A stretch of DNA of 64,000 nt from Lentzea atacamensis (GTDB taxonomy: Bacteria; Actinomycetota; Actinomycetes; Mycobacteriales; Pseudonocardiaceae): the NCBI RefSeq assembly GCF_003269295.1, contig NZ_QLTT01000002.1, forward strand, positions 62,001 through 126,000, in the 5' to 3' direction. The translations under genes and the position numbers were made by a program. Below are positions 26,341 to 34,910 of the stretch, one piece after another. The number at the start of each line of letters is the position of its first letter. The first letter of the stretch is position 1. Below the pieces are notes generated by a model. That model was not told the DNA's origin and made no database searches. It worked only from the letters and a program-made list of their open reading frames with translations.

Positions 26341-27208
26341 GGCGTGCCTCGAGCGCTGCGATCCGCTGCCGGGCGCGCGTGGCCTCGCGTTCGGCGCGCT
26401 GTGCGGCCTCGCGCAGCGCGTCGAACTCGGCCAACTCGTGCTGATGTTCCCGTTCCGCCTCCTGCACGGCCTCCTCGAGGCGACGGATGTACGCGATCTC
26501 GGCCATCCGGGCCGCTCGCTGTTCAGCGACCTCAGCACGAACGTACTTGTCGAACACGTTCGCGGGTACGGCGAGCAGTTCCAACGCCTCGGTGTCATCA
26601 GCCTGCGCGTAGAACCGGTTCAGCCCGTCGAACAACGCGCATCGGTAGCCGGCTTCAGTCATCAACGGGTCCCACTCGTGGTGCGCGGGCTTGGTGGAAC
26701 CGGGCTCGGTGGCCTCGACGACCACCACACGTGGCCGGTGCCGGTCCCAGTCTGCGCCCTCTATGACGCCGCGCTCCTCGCCCTCCACGTCGATTTTGAG
26801 GAAGTCGATGTCTCCCGGATGCTCGTCGAGCACGTCGGCGAGCGTGCGGAGCTCGACCTCGACCTGGACGATCTCGAGAGTCGACTCGGCCTGGTAGGTG
26901 CTCGCGAGAACGCTGTCGAGCGTCGACCACCCGGACCGGTTCACGACATGGTGCAGTACCGCTGACCCGGACTTGGCACCGAGCGCCACCGCCAGTGTCA
27001 CATCACCCGGCCGCGCCTTGCGCAACGCCTCAGCCTGAGCCGGGATCGGCTCGACGTTGATGCCTCGCCAGCCAAGATCGTAGAAGTGCTTGGTGACCGA
27101 GTCCTCGACAGGATCGGACGCGCCGACGTCCACGTAGCGACCTGTCGTCCTGCCGTGGAAAAGCCGGGCGAGGAGGACGTCCTCCGCGTTCTGCGCGTAC
27201 GAGATCAC
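26288..27208 (-). CDS. FkbM-family SAM methyltransferase with C-terminal coiled coil
   Basis: 306 residues from GTG 27208 ('ISYAQNAEDVLLARLF', the usual start); an ATG at 27271 would add 21 residues. The FkbM hallmarks are present: 'YVDVGASDPVEDSVT' (SAM loop), 'LGWRGINVEPIP', 'STLDSV', 'DIDFLKIDVEGEE' and 'VVVVEATEP'. These enzymes O-methylate sugars or polyketide hydroxyls. After ~225 an extra ~80-residue Glu/Arg/Ala coiled coil ('AARMAEIAYIRRLEEAVQEA' onward) is not part of the family core and may pair with the coiled coil of the 22958 product. It is convergent with the tandem glycosyltransferase, overlapping its 3' end by 53 bp. Confidence 0.85.
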   Translation of the reverse strand: MISYAQNAEDVLLARLFHGRTTGRYVDVGASDPVEDSVTKHFYDLGWRGINVEPIPAQAEALRKARPGDVTLAVALGAKSGSAVLHHVVNRSGWSTLDSVLASTYQAESTLEIVQVEVELRTLADVLDEHPGDIDFLKIDVEGEERGVIEGADWDRHRPRVVVVEATEPGSTKPAHHEWDPLMTEAGYRCALFDGLNRFYAQADDTEALELLAVPANVFDKYVRAEVAEQRAARMAEIAYIRRLEEAVQEAEREHQHELAEFDALREAAQRAEREATRARQRIAALEARLIELESAPRRLPRGGRG

Positions 27209-27542
27209 AGACAGACAATATCGGTCTGGCCGGTGCGGCAACCCGCGATCGCGCCGCTGCGTCTCTACCATCGAGAGCTGACGGAGCCAGGAGGACTCGA
27301 TGACACCAGTGGTGATATTAGTCACATTGGGCGGTTTGGCGTTCCTGACGCGAACCGTAATGGCCCTCCTGGCCGTTTCCCCCAACAAGGACGCCAGTGA
27401 TTACCCTAAGCCACAAGCGTCCACCAATTGAGATACTCATTCGGACTACGGCTTACGGACGAACGTTGACTTACCGTACGATCCTTTCGGGTCGTATGAC
27501 TGAACGGTCACCCGAAGGGGACCTCACAGGGGTAGGTGCGCC
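27209..27542. other. Divergent intergenic region between FkbM gene and 27543
   Basis: No gene seen. It must hold promoters for both flanking genes. A TACGA/TCGTA inverted repeat with a 10-bp centre lies at about 27477-27496, near a TTGACT hexamer at 27466-27471, but no well-spaced -10 could be assigned. AT content is higher than in the surrounding genes around 27350-27480, as expected for a promoter zone. Confidence 0.4.
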
Positions 27543-27917
27543 ATGGACCACGCACTGAGCAAGGTCATCGAGCTGCGCGAGAGTGGCTTTCAGTTCCTCC
27601 ACCTGAGGGACGACGCCGGCCAGCTCGACCGCATCATGGCGTTCAAGCAGCGCAGAGGGTTCATCGACTCCATCCTGTTCTGGTCCGAGACCGAGGCGCG
27701 CGCGGGACGTCTGCCCGCGGTTCGCGACTCCGCCAGGCCCGCGCAGGCCGTGTGGATCTACGAGGGCCCGCTCTGCGAGGCCGTGGACCGACTGCTGGAC
27801 CTGCCGGAGCCAGGGGCTCGCAACGCTCCCACGTTGATGAAGGCGACCGCTTCGGATTTGGCCGTCGTCACGACGCTGCCATTCAAGTTGAAACTTCCAC
27901 CGGGCGCGATCGCCTAG
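27543..27917 (+). CDS. Small cytosolic protein, unknown function
   Basis: 124 residues, no signal peptide, membrane span or Cys pairs. The pattern is 'KVIELRESGFQFLHLRDDAG', 'IDSILFWSETEA' and 'AVWIYEGPLCEAVDRLLDLP', an alpha/beta arrangement with regular hydrophobic spacing that looks like a real folded domain. ATG 27543 is preceded by AGGGGTAGG. I do not recognise the family; short proteins of this style ('ELR..GF.F.HL') recur in Pseudonocardiales genomes. It stands alone: a gene-free ~240 bp follows, and the upstream gene is divergent. Confidence 0.55.
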   Translation: MDHALSKVIELRESGFQFLHLRDDAGQLDRIMAFKQRRGFIDSILFWSETEARAGRLPAVRDSARPAQAVWIYEGPLCEAVDRLLDLPEPGARNAPTLMKATASDLAVVTTLPFKLKLPPGAIA

Positions 27918-28158
27918 TTCGGTCAATCGTTTTCGAAGTCGCCGCGCTTGATGGCGCCGCTGAACGCTGCCCGATCGGGCGCGCGATGACCGATTTCGCC
28001 CGATTCCCGAAGTCGCACATACGCGTGGCTGAGCCGTTCAGCGCAATCCCACTTCACCTCGTCGGTGCGCTGCCGCGTGCCCGTAATGGATGAAGAAGTT
28101 CCCCCTCCCGAGTTACGGAGCTTGATGTAGAGGGGGCCGATGCGACACTTTCGCGCCC

Positions 28159-28503
28159 ATGAACCTCAGGAAGACCATCACAGGAGCAGCTGCTGCCCTC
28201 GGCAGTGCCACCGTAATGCTCGGCCTGGGCGGCACCGCACACGCCGACATCGCCAACGCCGAGGCGCAGACCCAGCCCAACCTCGGCGGCCAGCTGGGCG
28301 ACGTTGCCAGCGTGAGCGACCTCGCCTCGGTGAACACCGAGGACGCGACCGGCAAGATCCAGGCCATCAACACGCAGGACTGGGACGTGACCGCGCTCGT
28401 GGAGAACGTGGACGCGGGCGCCAACGGCGTTCCCGCCGCGACGCTTCTCGGTCTCAACGAGCCGCAGGGCCCGGTGAACGCCCTCGCCGGCGTCGACATC
28501 TGA
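28159..28503 (+). CDS. Small secreted acidic protein, unknown function
   Basis: 114 residues. Residues 1-30 are a clear Sec signal peptide ('NLRKTITGAAAALGSATVML' core, cut after 'AHA'). The mature ~84 residues are acidic, rich in Ala, Asn, Val and Gly, without Cys or aromatic clusters ('SVSDLASVNTEDATGKIQAI', 'TALVENVDAGANGVPAATLL'). It is not a chaplin or a lipoprotein. The Shine-Dalgarno is weak (GAGGGGG is too distant), so leaderless or poorly translated initiation is possible. The gene ends in a perfect terminator hairpin. Function unknown; small acidic secreted proteins may be abundant in hyphal actinobacteria. Confidence 0.6.
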   Translation: MNLRKTITGAAAALGSATVMLGLGGTAHADIANAEAQTQPNLGGQLGDVASVSDLASVNTEDATGKIQAINTQDWDVTALVENVDAGANGVPAATLLGLNEPQGPVNALAGVDI

Positions 28504-28529
28504 TCCAACCAGTACTTCCTGGCCGGGGC

Positions 28530-28575
28530 GGCGCCCGATTCCCTCCCCCTCGAATCGGGCGCCGTTCCACTTTTT
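28530..28575. terminator. Bidirectional-looking intrinsic terminator
   Basis: Perfect 12-bp arms GGCGCCCGATTC and GAATCGGGCGCC (28530-28541, 28552-28563) with a C-rich loop, followed by a T5 run at 28571-28575. It separates the plus-strand secreted-protein gene from the convergent gamma-glutamyltransferase gene ending at 28582. Confidence 0.85.
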
Positions 28576-28581
28576 CGGCGG

Positions 28582-30363
28582 CTAGCGACCGACCGCGTAG
28601 CCCTGCGTGCCGCGCGGATTCGCACCGGCGCGCAGGAGTCCGTCCGCGGAATCCCTTGCCACGGCCGACATCCGGCCCAGGGTCCACTCGCCGGCGTCCA
28701 CGACCTGGTGGCCCATGCTCTGCAACGCTGCCAGGACGTCCGCGCCGGCGCGTGACTCGATGACGAGTTCGCCGGGGGTCCAGGCGCGGGGGTAGAACGA
28801 GCTCGGAAACGCGTTCGAGTGCCACATCGGCGAGTCGATCGCCTCCTGCAGGTTCAGGCCCGCCATGTGCGCCAGCCAGAAGCCGAGCTGCCACTGGTCC
28901 TGCTGGTCACCGCCGGGCGTGCCGAACGCCATGGCCGGTTCGCCGTCGCGCAACGCCATCGACGGCGACAGCGTGATCCGCGGGCGCTTGCCGGGGGCCA
29001 GCGAGTTCGGCAGATCCTTGTCCAGCCAGAACATCTGGGCGCGGCTGCCCAGGCAGAAGCCGAGTGACGGGATCGTCGGCGAAGACTGCAGCCAGCCGCC
29101 GGACGGGGTCGCCGACACCATGTTGCCCCAGCGGTCCACGACGTCGACGTGCACGGTGTCGCCGCGCGTCACGCCGGAGCGGGCCACGGTCGGTTCGCCG
29201 ATCGCGCCGGTCGGGTCGGAGGTCAGCACCGACGGGCCACTGATGATGTGCTTGGGCAGCAACGGTTCCCGGCCGTCGGGCGAACCAGGACGAAGCTCGA
29301 ACGAAGCCGAGTCCCCGATCAGCGCACGCCTTTCGGAGGCGTAGGAGCGCGACAGCAAGGTCTCGAGCGGAACGTCGTCGACGTCGCCGTACCAGGCCTC
29401 GCGATCGGCGAAGGCGAGCTTGGCGGCCTCCACGGCGAGATGCACTGTCTCAGCGGTGGGCCTGCCATCCACATAGGACAGGTCGTAGCCCTCCAGCAGC
29501 CGGAGCTGCTGCGCCAGAACGGGTCCCTGCGTCCACGCGCCGGCCTTCACGAGCGACCACTGACCGAAGTCGACAGTGAGAGCGTCCTCGTACGACGCTT
29601 CCCACGACGCCATGTCGGCACCGGTCAGCACACCGGCGTGGTCGCGACCCGAGTCGTCGCGGAAGGCCGAACGGCAGAACTCGTCGACCTGCGCGGCGAC
29701 GAAACCCTGCGACCAGGCCCGTCGCGCGGCCTCGATCTGCGCCTCGCGGTCAGAGCCCGCGGCCTCGCCGGCGGCGAGCAGCCACTCCCACGTGTCGGCG
29801 AGCTTCGGATTGCGGAAACGGCCGCCGCGCACCGGCAGAGAACCGCCGGGCATCCACTGCGCGGCCGAGGTCGGCCAGTGGTCGCGGAACAGGTCGGAGA
29901 CCATCTCGATGGTGTCGACGACGCGGGCCACGAGCGGGAAGCCGTCACGGGCGTAGCCGATCGCCTTGTCCAACACGTCGCGCAACGACTTGGTGCCGTA
30001 GTCACGCAGAAGAGTGAGCCAGCCATCCCATGCGCCCGGCACGGTGGCGGCGAGCAACCCGCTGCCAGGAACGAGGTCGAGCCCCAGCGACGTGTAGTGC
30101 TCGATCGACGCACCCGCCGGTGCCACCCCCTGCCCGCACAGCACGCGCGGAGCGGATCCGGCCGCCGCGAAGATGATCGGAACCTCGCCACCGGGGCCGT
30201 TGAGGTGCGGTTCTACGACCTGAAGAACGAATCCGGCGGTGGCAGCGGCGTCGAACGCGTTGCCGCCATCCTCCAGTACAGCCATAGCTGCCGACGAGGC
30301 GAGCCAGTGGGTCGAGCCGACCATGCCGAAGGTGCCGACGAGTTCGGGGCGCGTGGTGAACAC
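28582..30363 (-). CDS. Gamma-glutamyltransferase family enzyme
   Basis: 593 residues from GTG 30363 ('FTTRPELVGTFGMVGSTHWL'), 20 bp after the upstream stop; the longer frame would overlap the dehydrogenase gene. N-terminal 'VLEDGGNAFDAAATAGF' and 'LNGPGGEVP' are the large-subunit blocks of Ntn-type gamma-glutamyltransferases. 'GDTVHVDVVDRWGNMVS' supplies the Thr that becomes the N-terminal nucleophile after self-cleavage. 'TPSGGWLQSSP', 'GKRPRITLSPSMALRDGEP' and 'GTPGGDQQDQWQ' complete the small subunit. No signal peptide, so the product is probably cytosolic, unlike the secreted glutathione-cleaving types; substrate unknown. Families of this kind act on gamma-glutamyl amides or acylated amines. 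No clear Shine-Dalgarno; initiation may be leaderless or coupled. Confidence 0.85.
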   Translation of the reverse strand: MFTTRPELVGTFGMVGSTHWLASSAAMAVLEDGGNAFDAAATAGFVLQVVEPHLNGPGGEVPIIFAAAGSAPRVLCGQGVAPAGASIEHYTSLGLDLVPGSGLLAATVPGAWDGWLTLLRDYGTKSLRDVLDKAIGYARDGFPLVARVVDTIEMVSDLFRDHWPTSAAQWMPGGSLPVRGGRFRNPKLADTWEWLLAAGEAAGSDREAQIEAARRAWSQGFVAAQVDEFCRSAFRDDSGRDHAGVLTGADMASWEASYEDALTVDFGQWSLVKAGAWTQGPVLAQQLRLLEGYDLSYVDGRPTAETVHLAVEAAKLAFADREAWYGDVDDVPLETLLSRSYASERRALIGDSASFELRPGSPDGREPLLPKHIISGPSVLTSDPTGAIGEPTVARSGVTRGDTVHVDVVDRWGNMVSATPSGGWLQSSPTIPSLGFCLGSRAQMFWLDKDLPNSLAPGKRPRITLSPSMALRDGEPAMAFGTPGGDQQDQWQLGFWLAHMAGLNLQEAIDSPMWHSNAFPSSFYPRAWTPGELVIESRAGADVLAALQSMGHQVVDAGEWTLGRMSAVARDSADGLLRAGANPRGTQGYAVGR

Positions 30364-30382
30364 CCCATAAAGGTACGCGAGG

Positions 30383-31684
30383 CTAACTAAATTGCGTGAC
30401 TCCGGGTGATGCACGACCCACACCCGAATGAAGTAGTCCGGCGCGTCCCAACGCATCGGCATCGAGATGGTTGCGAGCGTCGACGACGACGTGGCCGTCC
30501 ATCAGTTCGGCGACGCGCACCCAGTCCAAAGTCCGGAACACCGGCCAGTCGGTCAGCAGCACCACGGCCTCGGCACCCTTGACCGCCTGGTACGGGTCGT
30601 CGACCAGCAACATCCCGGCCACCGGCCCGGTCACCTCGGGGTCGAACGCGGTCAGGTCGGCGCCGTCCAGCACCAGCTGCTCCGCGACGGCCAGCGCCGG
30701 CGAGTCGCGCAGGTCGTTCGTGCCGGCCTTGAACGCGAGCCCGAGCACGCCGATCCGGGCCCCTGCCAGCGAACCGCCGCAAGCATCACGAACCTTGTCC
30801 ACGACACGCAGCTGCGCCCGGACGTTGGCCTCGATCGTCGACCGGATCAGCCCGAAGTCGACTCCGACCGCCTCGGCGATCTGCACCATCGCGTGCGTGT
30901 CCTTCGGCAGGCACGAACCGCCCCAGCCCGGCCCCGGCCGCAAAAACGACTGCCCGATCCGCTTGTCGTAGCCCATGCCCTCGGACACCGACTCGATGTC
31001 GGCGCCCAGCAGTTCGCACAGCTCAGCGACCGCGTTGACGTACGAGAGCTTCATCGCGAGGAAGCAGTTCGCGGCGTACTTGACCATCTCGGCGCTGGCC
31101 GCGTCCATCAGCACGGTCGGCGCACCGAGCTTCGCGAACAAGGCGGCCACCCGCTCAGCGGCAGACGGCGAGTCCGAGCCGACCACGATCCGGTCCGGGT
31201 GCAGGAAGTCGCGCACGGCGGTTCCCTCACGCAGGAACTCCGGGTTCGACACCACAGCGACGTCCTCACGAGCGAGGAGCGCGCGCACCCGCCCAGATGT
31301 GCCCACCGGCACCGTCGACTTGGTGACGATGACGGCCCCGTACGGCAGCACCTCGGAGATCTCCGCGGCCACCGAATCCACCGCGCTCAGGTCGGCCGCG
31401 CCGCCCGCACCCATCGGCGTCGGCAGGCAGAAGAACACGACCTCGGCATCAGCGACCGCGGCAGCGGCCCCGACGACGAACGCCAGCCGACCGGCGGCCT
31501 GTCCCTCGGCGACGAGCTCGGCGAGCCCGGGTTCGAGGATGTCGACCTGGCCGGCACGCAGCCGGGCCACCTTGAGCGAGTCGACGTCCGCGCACACCAC
31601 ACGGTGACCGAGAGAGGCGAGGCAGGCCCCGGTGGTCAACCCGACGTAGCCGGTGCCGACGACGGCGATACGACGCGCGAACAT
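30383..31684 (-). CDS. UDP-glucose 6-dehydrogenase family protein
   Basis: 433 residues, normal length. It oxidises a nucleotide sugar (UDP-glucose to UDP-glucuronate, or the UDP-ManNAc/GDP-mannose equivalents) with two NAD+. The N-terminal Rossmann motif 'AVVGTGYVGLTTGACLA', 'PEFLREGTAVRDFLHPDRIV' and 'KYAANCFLAMKLSYVNA' are present, and the catalytic Cys258 lies in 'GWGGSCLPKDT'. 'LAFKAGTNDLRDSPAL' is also typical. The second Rossmann domain ends 'VVDARNHLDADAL'. UDP-glucuronate would feed the glycosyltransferase cluster upstream, but it lies 3 kb away and is a separate unit. ATG 31684 follows AGGG. The downstream gene starts 20 bp after its stop, so they may be co-transcribed. Confidence 0.92.
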   Translation of the reverse strand: MFARRIAVVGTGYVGLTTGACLASLGHRVVCADVDSLKVARLRAGQVDILEPGLAELVAEGQAAGRLAFVVGAAAAVADAEVVFFCLPTPMGAGGAADLSAVDSVAAEISEVLPYGAVIVTKSTVPVGTSGRVRALLAREDVAVVSNPEFLREGTAVRDFLHPDRIVVGSDSPSAAERVAALFAKLGAPTVLMDAASAEMVKYAANCFLAMKLSYVNAVAELCELLGADIESVSEGMGYDKRIGQSFLRPGPGWGGSCLPKDTHAMVQIAEAVGVDFGLIRSTIEANVRAQLRVVDKVRDACGGSLAGARIGVLGLAFKAGTNDLRDSPALAVAEQLVLDGADLTAFDPEVTGPVAGMLLVDDPYQAVKGAEAVVLLTDWPVFRTLDWVRVAELMDGHVVVDARNHLDADALGRAGLLHSGVGRASPGVTQFS

Positions 31685-31825
31685 GAGATTGACCCTGACA
31701 GGCCCAGTTGTCCGCCGAACGAACTCCGTACGACTTTCGTTGTAGCTGACCGTGACAGATCTCCTACCAGAGGTCTACCGGCGCGGCCGATGTTTCGAAC
31801 ACCTTCGAACGGCACAGTTCAGGGC

Positions 31826-31918
31826 ATGGGAATTCTGACGATCGCGACGATCTTCATCGGCCTCGCGCTGCTGGCGGCGGTGCCGCTCGTGGCGCTGCTC
31901 CACTGGTCCGACCGTTGA
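31826..31918 (+). CDS. Very small single-span membrane protein
   Basis: 30 residues, one hydrophobic helix ('ILTIATIFIGLALLAAVPLV' with a short tail 'ALLHWSDR'). It lies alone between the divergent dehydrogenase and the SDR gene. Codon bias is that of a real gene, but there is only a weak AGGG that is too close to the ATG. Tiny membrane proteins of this form are often stress or complex-stabilising subunits. Existence is moderately uncertain; function unknown. Confidence 0.4.
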   Translation: MGILTIATIFIGLALLAAVPLVALLHWSDR

Positions 31919-31977
31919 TGTTCAGGTAACGAGCGTTAACCTCCTCGCGAGCAGTTCGCTTCGAGGAGGATGAAGGC

Positions 31978-32736
31978 ATGGAGATCTCGGGTACCGCGGC
32001 CATCGTCACCGGTGGCGCGTCCGGTCTCGGCGGCGCGACCGCACGTGCGCTGGCGGCGCGTGGAGCGCAGGTGTTCGCGCTCGACCTGCCCAGCGCGATC
32101 GAGAAGGCCGACGTCGTCGAGAACGTCACCTACCTGGCCGCCGACGTGACCTCCGGTGAAGAGGTCCAGGCCGCCGTCGACACCGCGGCAGGCTCCGGGG
32201 CCCCGCTGCGCATCACGGTGAACTGCGCGGGCATCGGCCCGTCGTCCCGCACCGTCGGCAAGACCGGCCCGCACGACCTCGACCTCTACCGGAAGGTCAT
32301 CGAGGTCAACCTGATCGGCACCTTCAACGTGCTGCGCCTGGCCGCCGCCGCGATGGGCAAGACCGAGGAGCTGGAGCACGGCGCCCGCGGCGTCATCATC
32401 AACACCGCCTCGATCGCCGCGTTCGACGGCCAGATCGGCCAGGTCGCCTACGCCTCGTCCAAGGGCGGTGTCGTCGGCATGACCCTCCCTGCCGCCCGCG
32501 ACCTGTCGAGCGTCGGCATCCGCGTGCTGACCATCGCGCCCGGCATCGTCGACACCCCGATGCTCGCCACGGTCTCCGACGAGTTCCGCGCGGGCCTGGC
32601 CGCCGGTGTGCCGTTCCCGAAGCGCCTGGCCCAGCCGTCCGAGTACGCGCAACTCGCGATCTCGCTGGTGGAGCACGACTACCTGAACGGCGAGGTCGTC
32701 CGCATGGACGGCGCTCTCCGGATGGCTCCTCGCTAG
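31978..32736 (+). CDS. SDR-family oxidoreductase, HSD10/3-hydroxyacyl-CoA dehydrogenase-like
   Basis: 252 residues. Classical SDR: cofactor loop '[20 protein letters not shown]', acidic 'LDLPS' after beta-2 (NAD-type), 'NCAGIGPSS' and '[13 protein letters not shown]'. The catalytic Ser is in '[15 protein letters not shown]' and Tyr-x3-Lys in '[12 protein letters not shown]'. '[10 protein letters not shown]' is also conserved, and the type-2 3-hydroxyacyl-CoA dehydrogenase tail '[20 protein letters not shown]' is recognisable. It probably oxidises 3-hydroxyacyl-CoA or a branched-chain intermediate. A GAGGAGG Shine-Dalgarno precedes ATG 31978. It is a single-gene unit; the next gene is convergent, only 13 bp away. 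Confidence 0.9.
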   Translation: MEISGTAAIVTGGASGLGGATARALAARGAQVFALDLPSAIEKADVVENVTYLAADVTSGEEVQAAVDTAAGSGAPLRITVNCAGIGPSSRTVGKTGPHDLDLYRKVIEVNLIGTFNVLRLAAAAMGKTEELEHGARGVIINTASIAAFDGQIGQVAYASSKGGVVGMTLPAARDLSSVGIRVLTIAPGIVDTPMLATVSDEFRAGLAAGVPFPKRLAQPSEYAQLAISLVEHDYLNGEVVRMDGALRMAPR

Positions 32737-32749
32737 CGCGGCGATCGCA

Positions 32750-34393
32750 CTAGAGGTCGCCCGCGTACGGCAGGTTCGACATGGCGTCCGAGGTCATCCA
32801 CTCGCGCAAGCGGTGGGTGGCCCGGACGTCGTCCTCGTTGTACTCCAGCAACCGCCGCCGCTGCTCGGTGTCGAGCGCGTCGCCGTTCATCCCCACCGCC
32901 GCCCGGTACCAGCGCATGGAGTTCTCGCCACCGGCCTCCGGATCACGCCACTGGAAGCCCGCGACCGGCGCGATGATCTTCAGACCCTTGCCGTGCGCGC
33001 ACAGGAACTGCTCGCGGACGATCCCGAACAGGTCCACCCACGAGTCCGACCCGATGAACTCCTTGACCTGCGCGACGGTCGGAATGCCCGGCTTGCCCGC
33101 GAACCGCTCGGCCGACGCGAGCAGCCAGCGGTTCTCCGCGAGCTCGTTGTAGCAGTAGGCGCGGAAGCTCAGCCCACGCGCTTTCGCCCGCAGCCTGATG
33201 CCCGTGAGCCACGTCCAGAACTCGGCGAACGACCGAGCCTCGTCATCACACGGCAGCGCGTCCCACGTGACGAACGCGCGGTAACCCTGCTCCTCGTCGA
33301 TGTCCTTCCCGGACAGCAGGCAGCCCCACATGTACGCGCCGAGATCGCCGAAGCTCTCCATGTCGACGTCGACCTCGACGTCCGCGCGGGGCACCCTCAT
33401 CTCGGGCACCCGCCGCACCAGGGTCAGATCCCGTAGCCACGCCCGCGCCAGCACGACCGCGTCCCCGAACGGCATGCCCACGAGCTGCAGCGGCCCTTCT
33501 GCCAGCGGGTCCAGCTCGGCCAGCTTGTCCACAGTGGACAGGCCGGCCTTCCGCAACGCGACCGCGTCCTCACCGCGCACGACGAGACTGACGTCCCGGT
33601 CCTGCTTGAGATCGTTGTCGCACGTCGGCCACCACGGGCACGTCTTGCAGTCGACGATCCGCGACGGCCTGGCGAGCGGGTCCTTCTGGTTCACCGCCGC
33701 CAGCGCCACGGCCAGACGATCGGAGAACCGCGCGTCGTACTCGGCCAGGGCCGTGCGGCCACCGGGCCACGTGGGCGCCTCCAGGTCGTGCCACAGCACG
33801 ACGTCCGCGTCCATGCCGATCACGCCACCGGTCGCCCGCCCGTGGGCCGCGTACCCGGCGGCCTGCAGCTGCCGCTGGGCGTGGGCGAGCCTGAGCTGGT
33901 CACGCGGCTGGGGCCGGACCTTGCGGTGCGGGTCCGTGCGGCTGCCACCGGGCAACGGCATGGTCAGCGGACTGGTGCGCGCGCCCTGACCGGGATCGGT
34001 GATCTTGTGCCGCACCACGAGCACCGGCACGTACCCGGTGGAGTCCTTGACCAGCAGGTCGATGCCACCGCGACGCCCGCCACGCGGATCACGCGGCAGT
34101 GCGGCACCCCAGATGTAGGGCGCCCCCATCTCCATCGCGGCGAGCGTGACCCGTTCCCGGTCCGCGCTGCGCACGTCGGGTCCGTTCGGCACCTCGAAGA
34201 AGTCCGAGCCGACGATCCGCCCGAGCGCGTCCGCCACCGCGCGACGATGGTTCGTCGCGTCCGCTTTCCGTTGTTCCGAAGCCGGATCCGGCGCCGCCTT
34301 GGGAGCGTCGCGCATCTCCGGATCGTTTTCGAGGTGCACCCGCCGCCGACAACGAGTGACCACGCCGGCGTCTAGCTGCACCTGGGAAGTCAC
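32750..34393 (-). CDS. TM0106-type RecB-like nuclease fused to an RNase H-like domain
   Basis: 547 residues from GTG 34393 ('TSQVQLDAGVVTRCRRRVHL', the normal family start). The N-terminal half has the RecB/Cas4-like PD-(D/E)xK nuclease outline ('GAALPRDPRGGRRGGIDLLV' and 'YVPVLVVRHKI') and a Cys pair 'DCKTCPWWPTCDNDL', part of the Fe-S-type cluster typical of RecB-like enzymes. The C-terminal half is an RNase H-like domain with 'VDVDMESFGDLGAYMWGCLL' and 'LEYNEDDVRATHRLREWM', close to YprB/TM0106. Such proteins are widespread single-copy genes in actinobacteria with a presumed DNA-repair role. Only weak ribosome-site evidence; the start is taken from family form. Confidence 0.8.
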   Translation of the reverse strand: MTSQVQLDAGVVTRCRRRVHLENDPEMRDAPKAAPDPASEQRKADATNHRRAVADALGRIVGSDFFEVPNGPDVRSADRERVTLAAMEMGAPYIWGAALPRDPRGGRRGGIDLLVKDSTGYVPVLVVRHKITDPGQGARTSPLTMPLPGGSRTDPHRKVRPQPRDQLRLAHAQRQLQAAGYAAHGRATGGVIGMDADVVLWHDLEAPTWPGGRTALAEYDARFSDRLAVALAAVNQKDPLARPSRIVDCKTCPWWPTCDNDLKQDRDVSLVVRGEDAVALRKAGLSTVDKLAELDPLAEGPLQLVGMPFGDAVVLARAWLRDLTLVRRVPEMRVPRADVEVDVDMESFGDLGAYMWGCLLSGKDIDEEQGYRAFVTWDALPCDDEARSFAEFWTWLTGIRLRAKARGLSFRAYCYNELAENRWLLASAERFAGKPGIPTVAQVKEFIGSDSWVDLFGIVREQFLCAHGKGLKIIAPVAGFQWRDPEAGGENSMRWYRAAVGMNGDALDTEQRRRLLEYNEDDVRATHRLREWMTSDAMSNLPYAGDL

Positions 34394-34475
34394 TGATGCA
34401 GCGTATGTCGCGCGTCCTCCTGATGTGTCAGCAACCTGGGCAGTAAGTTTCATCTGACGGAGGAGGTGTACCCGA

Positions 34476-34910
34476 ATGGCGCGCAAAACCGGGCATCTGA
34501 TCACGCCCAAGAGGGCCAAGAACCTGGTCGGAGTGGCAAAAGTGATCGCCCCGGCACTCATTCCGGTCCTCGCTCCGGTGATCGCCCGCGGTGCTGGGAT
34601 GCTGAGCGAGCAGTACGACCGCTATCGCGCCCGCCGCCTCGGCATCGACGTCGCCGACATCGGCAAGTACTCCGGCTACGGCGCCCGTCTGCACGCGCGA
34701 ATTGTGGGCTTTTCGGACTCCCTGGAGTCTTTGCGCGCTTCCGACTCCGCCTGGGTTTCGAAGACAGAGGCACGCCTCGCCCAATTGCTGGCCGCCGTGC
34801 GTGCTTCCGAACGCATGCCGACGGCCCGGCGCAAAGCCGCGCACCGGGCCGTCGGAACCGATCTGGACGTGTTGGAGCAGGAACTGCTCAGGCGCCTGGA
34901 CGTGCGGTGA
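34476..34910 (+). CDS. DUF6474-like actinobacterial protein
   Basis: 144 residues. ATG 34476 has a strong GGAGGAGG Shine-Dalgarno. The protein is basic with a predicted membrane-associating N-terminal region ('AKVIAPALIPVLAPVIARG'), then an amphipathic helix-rich body ('YDRYRARRLGIDVADIGKYS', 'AVRASERMPTARRKAAHRAV'). I match it by style to the DUF6474 family, of unknown function, which is nearly always next to envelope or nuclease genes. Its 3' end overlaps the convergent BCCT transporter gene by 23 bp. Confidence 0.75.
   Translation: MARKTGHLITPKRAKNLVGVAKVIAPALIPVLAPVIARGAGMLSEQYDRYRARRLGIDVADIGKYSGYGARLHARIVGFSDSLESLRASDSAWVSKTEARLAQLLAAVRASERMPTARRKAAHRAVGTDLDVLEQELLRRLDVR

Noticed and set aside
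30372..30391. Half of an iron box upstream of the gamma-glutamyltransferase gene
   Set aside because: AGGCTAAC matches the consensus core, but the left half does not (GGTACGCG), so a real IdeR site is unlikely.
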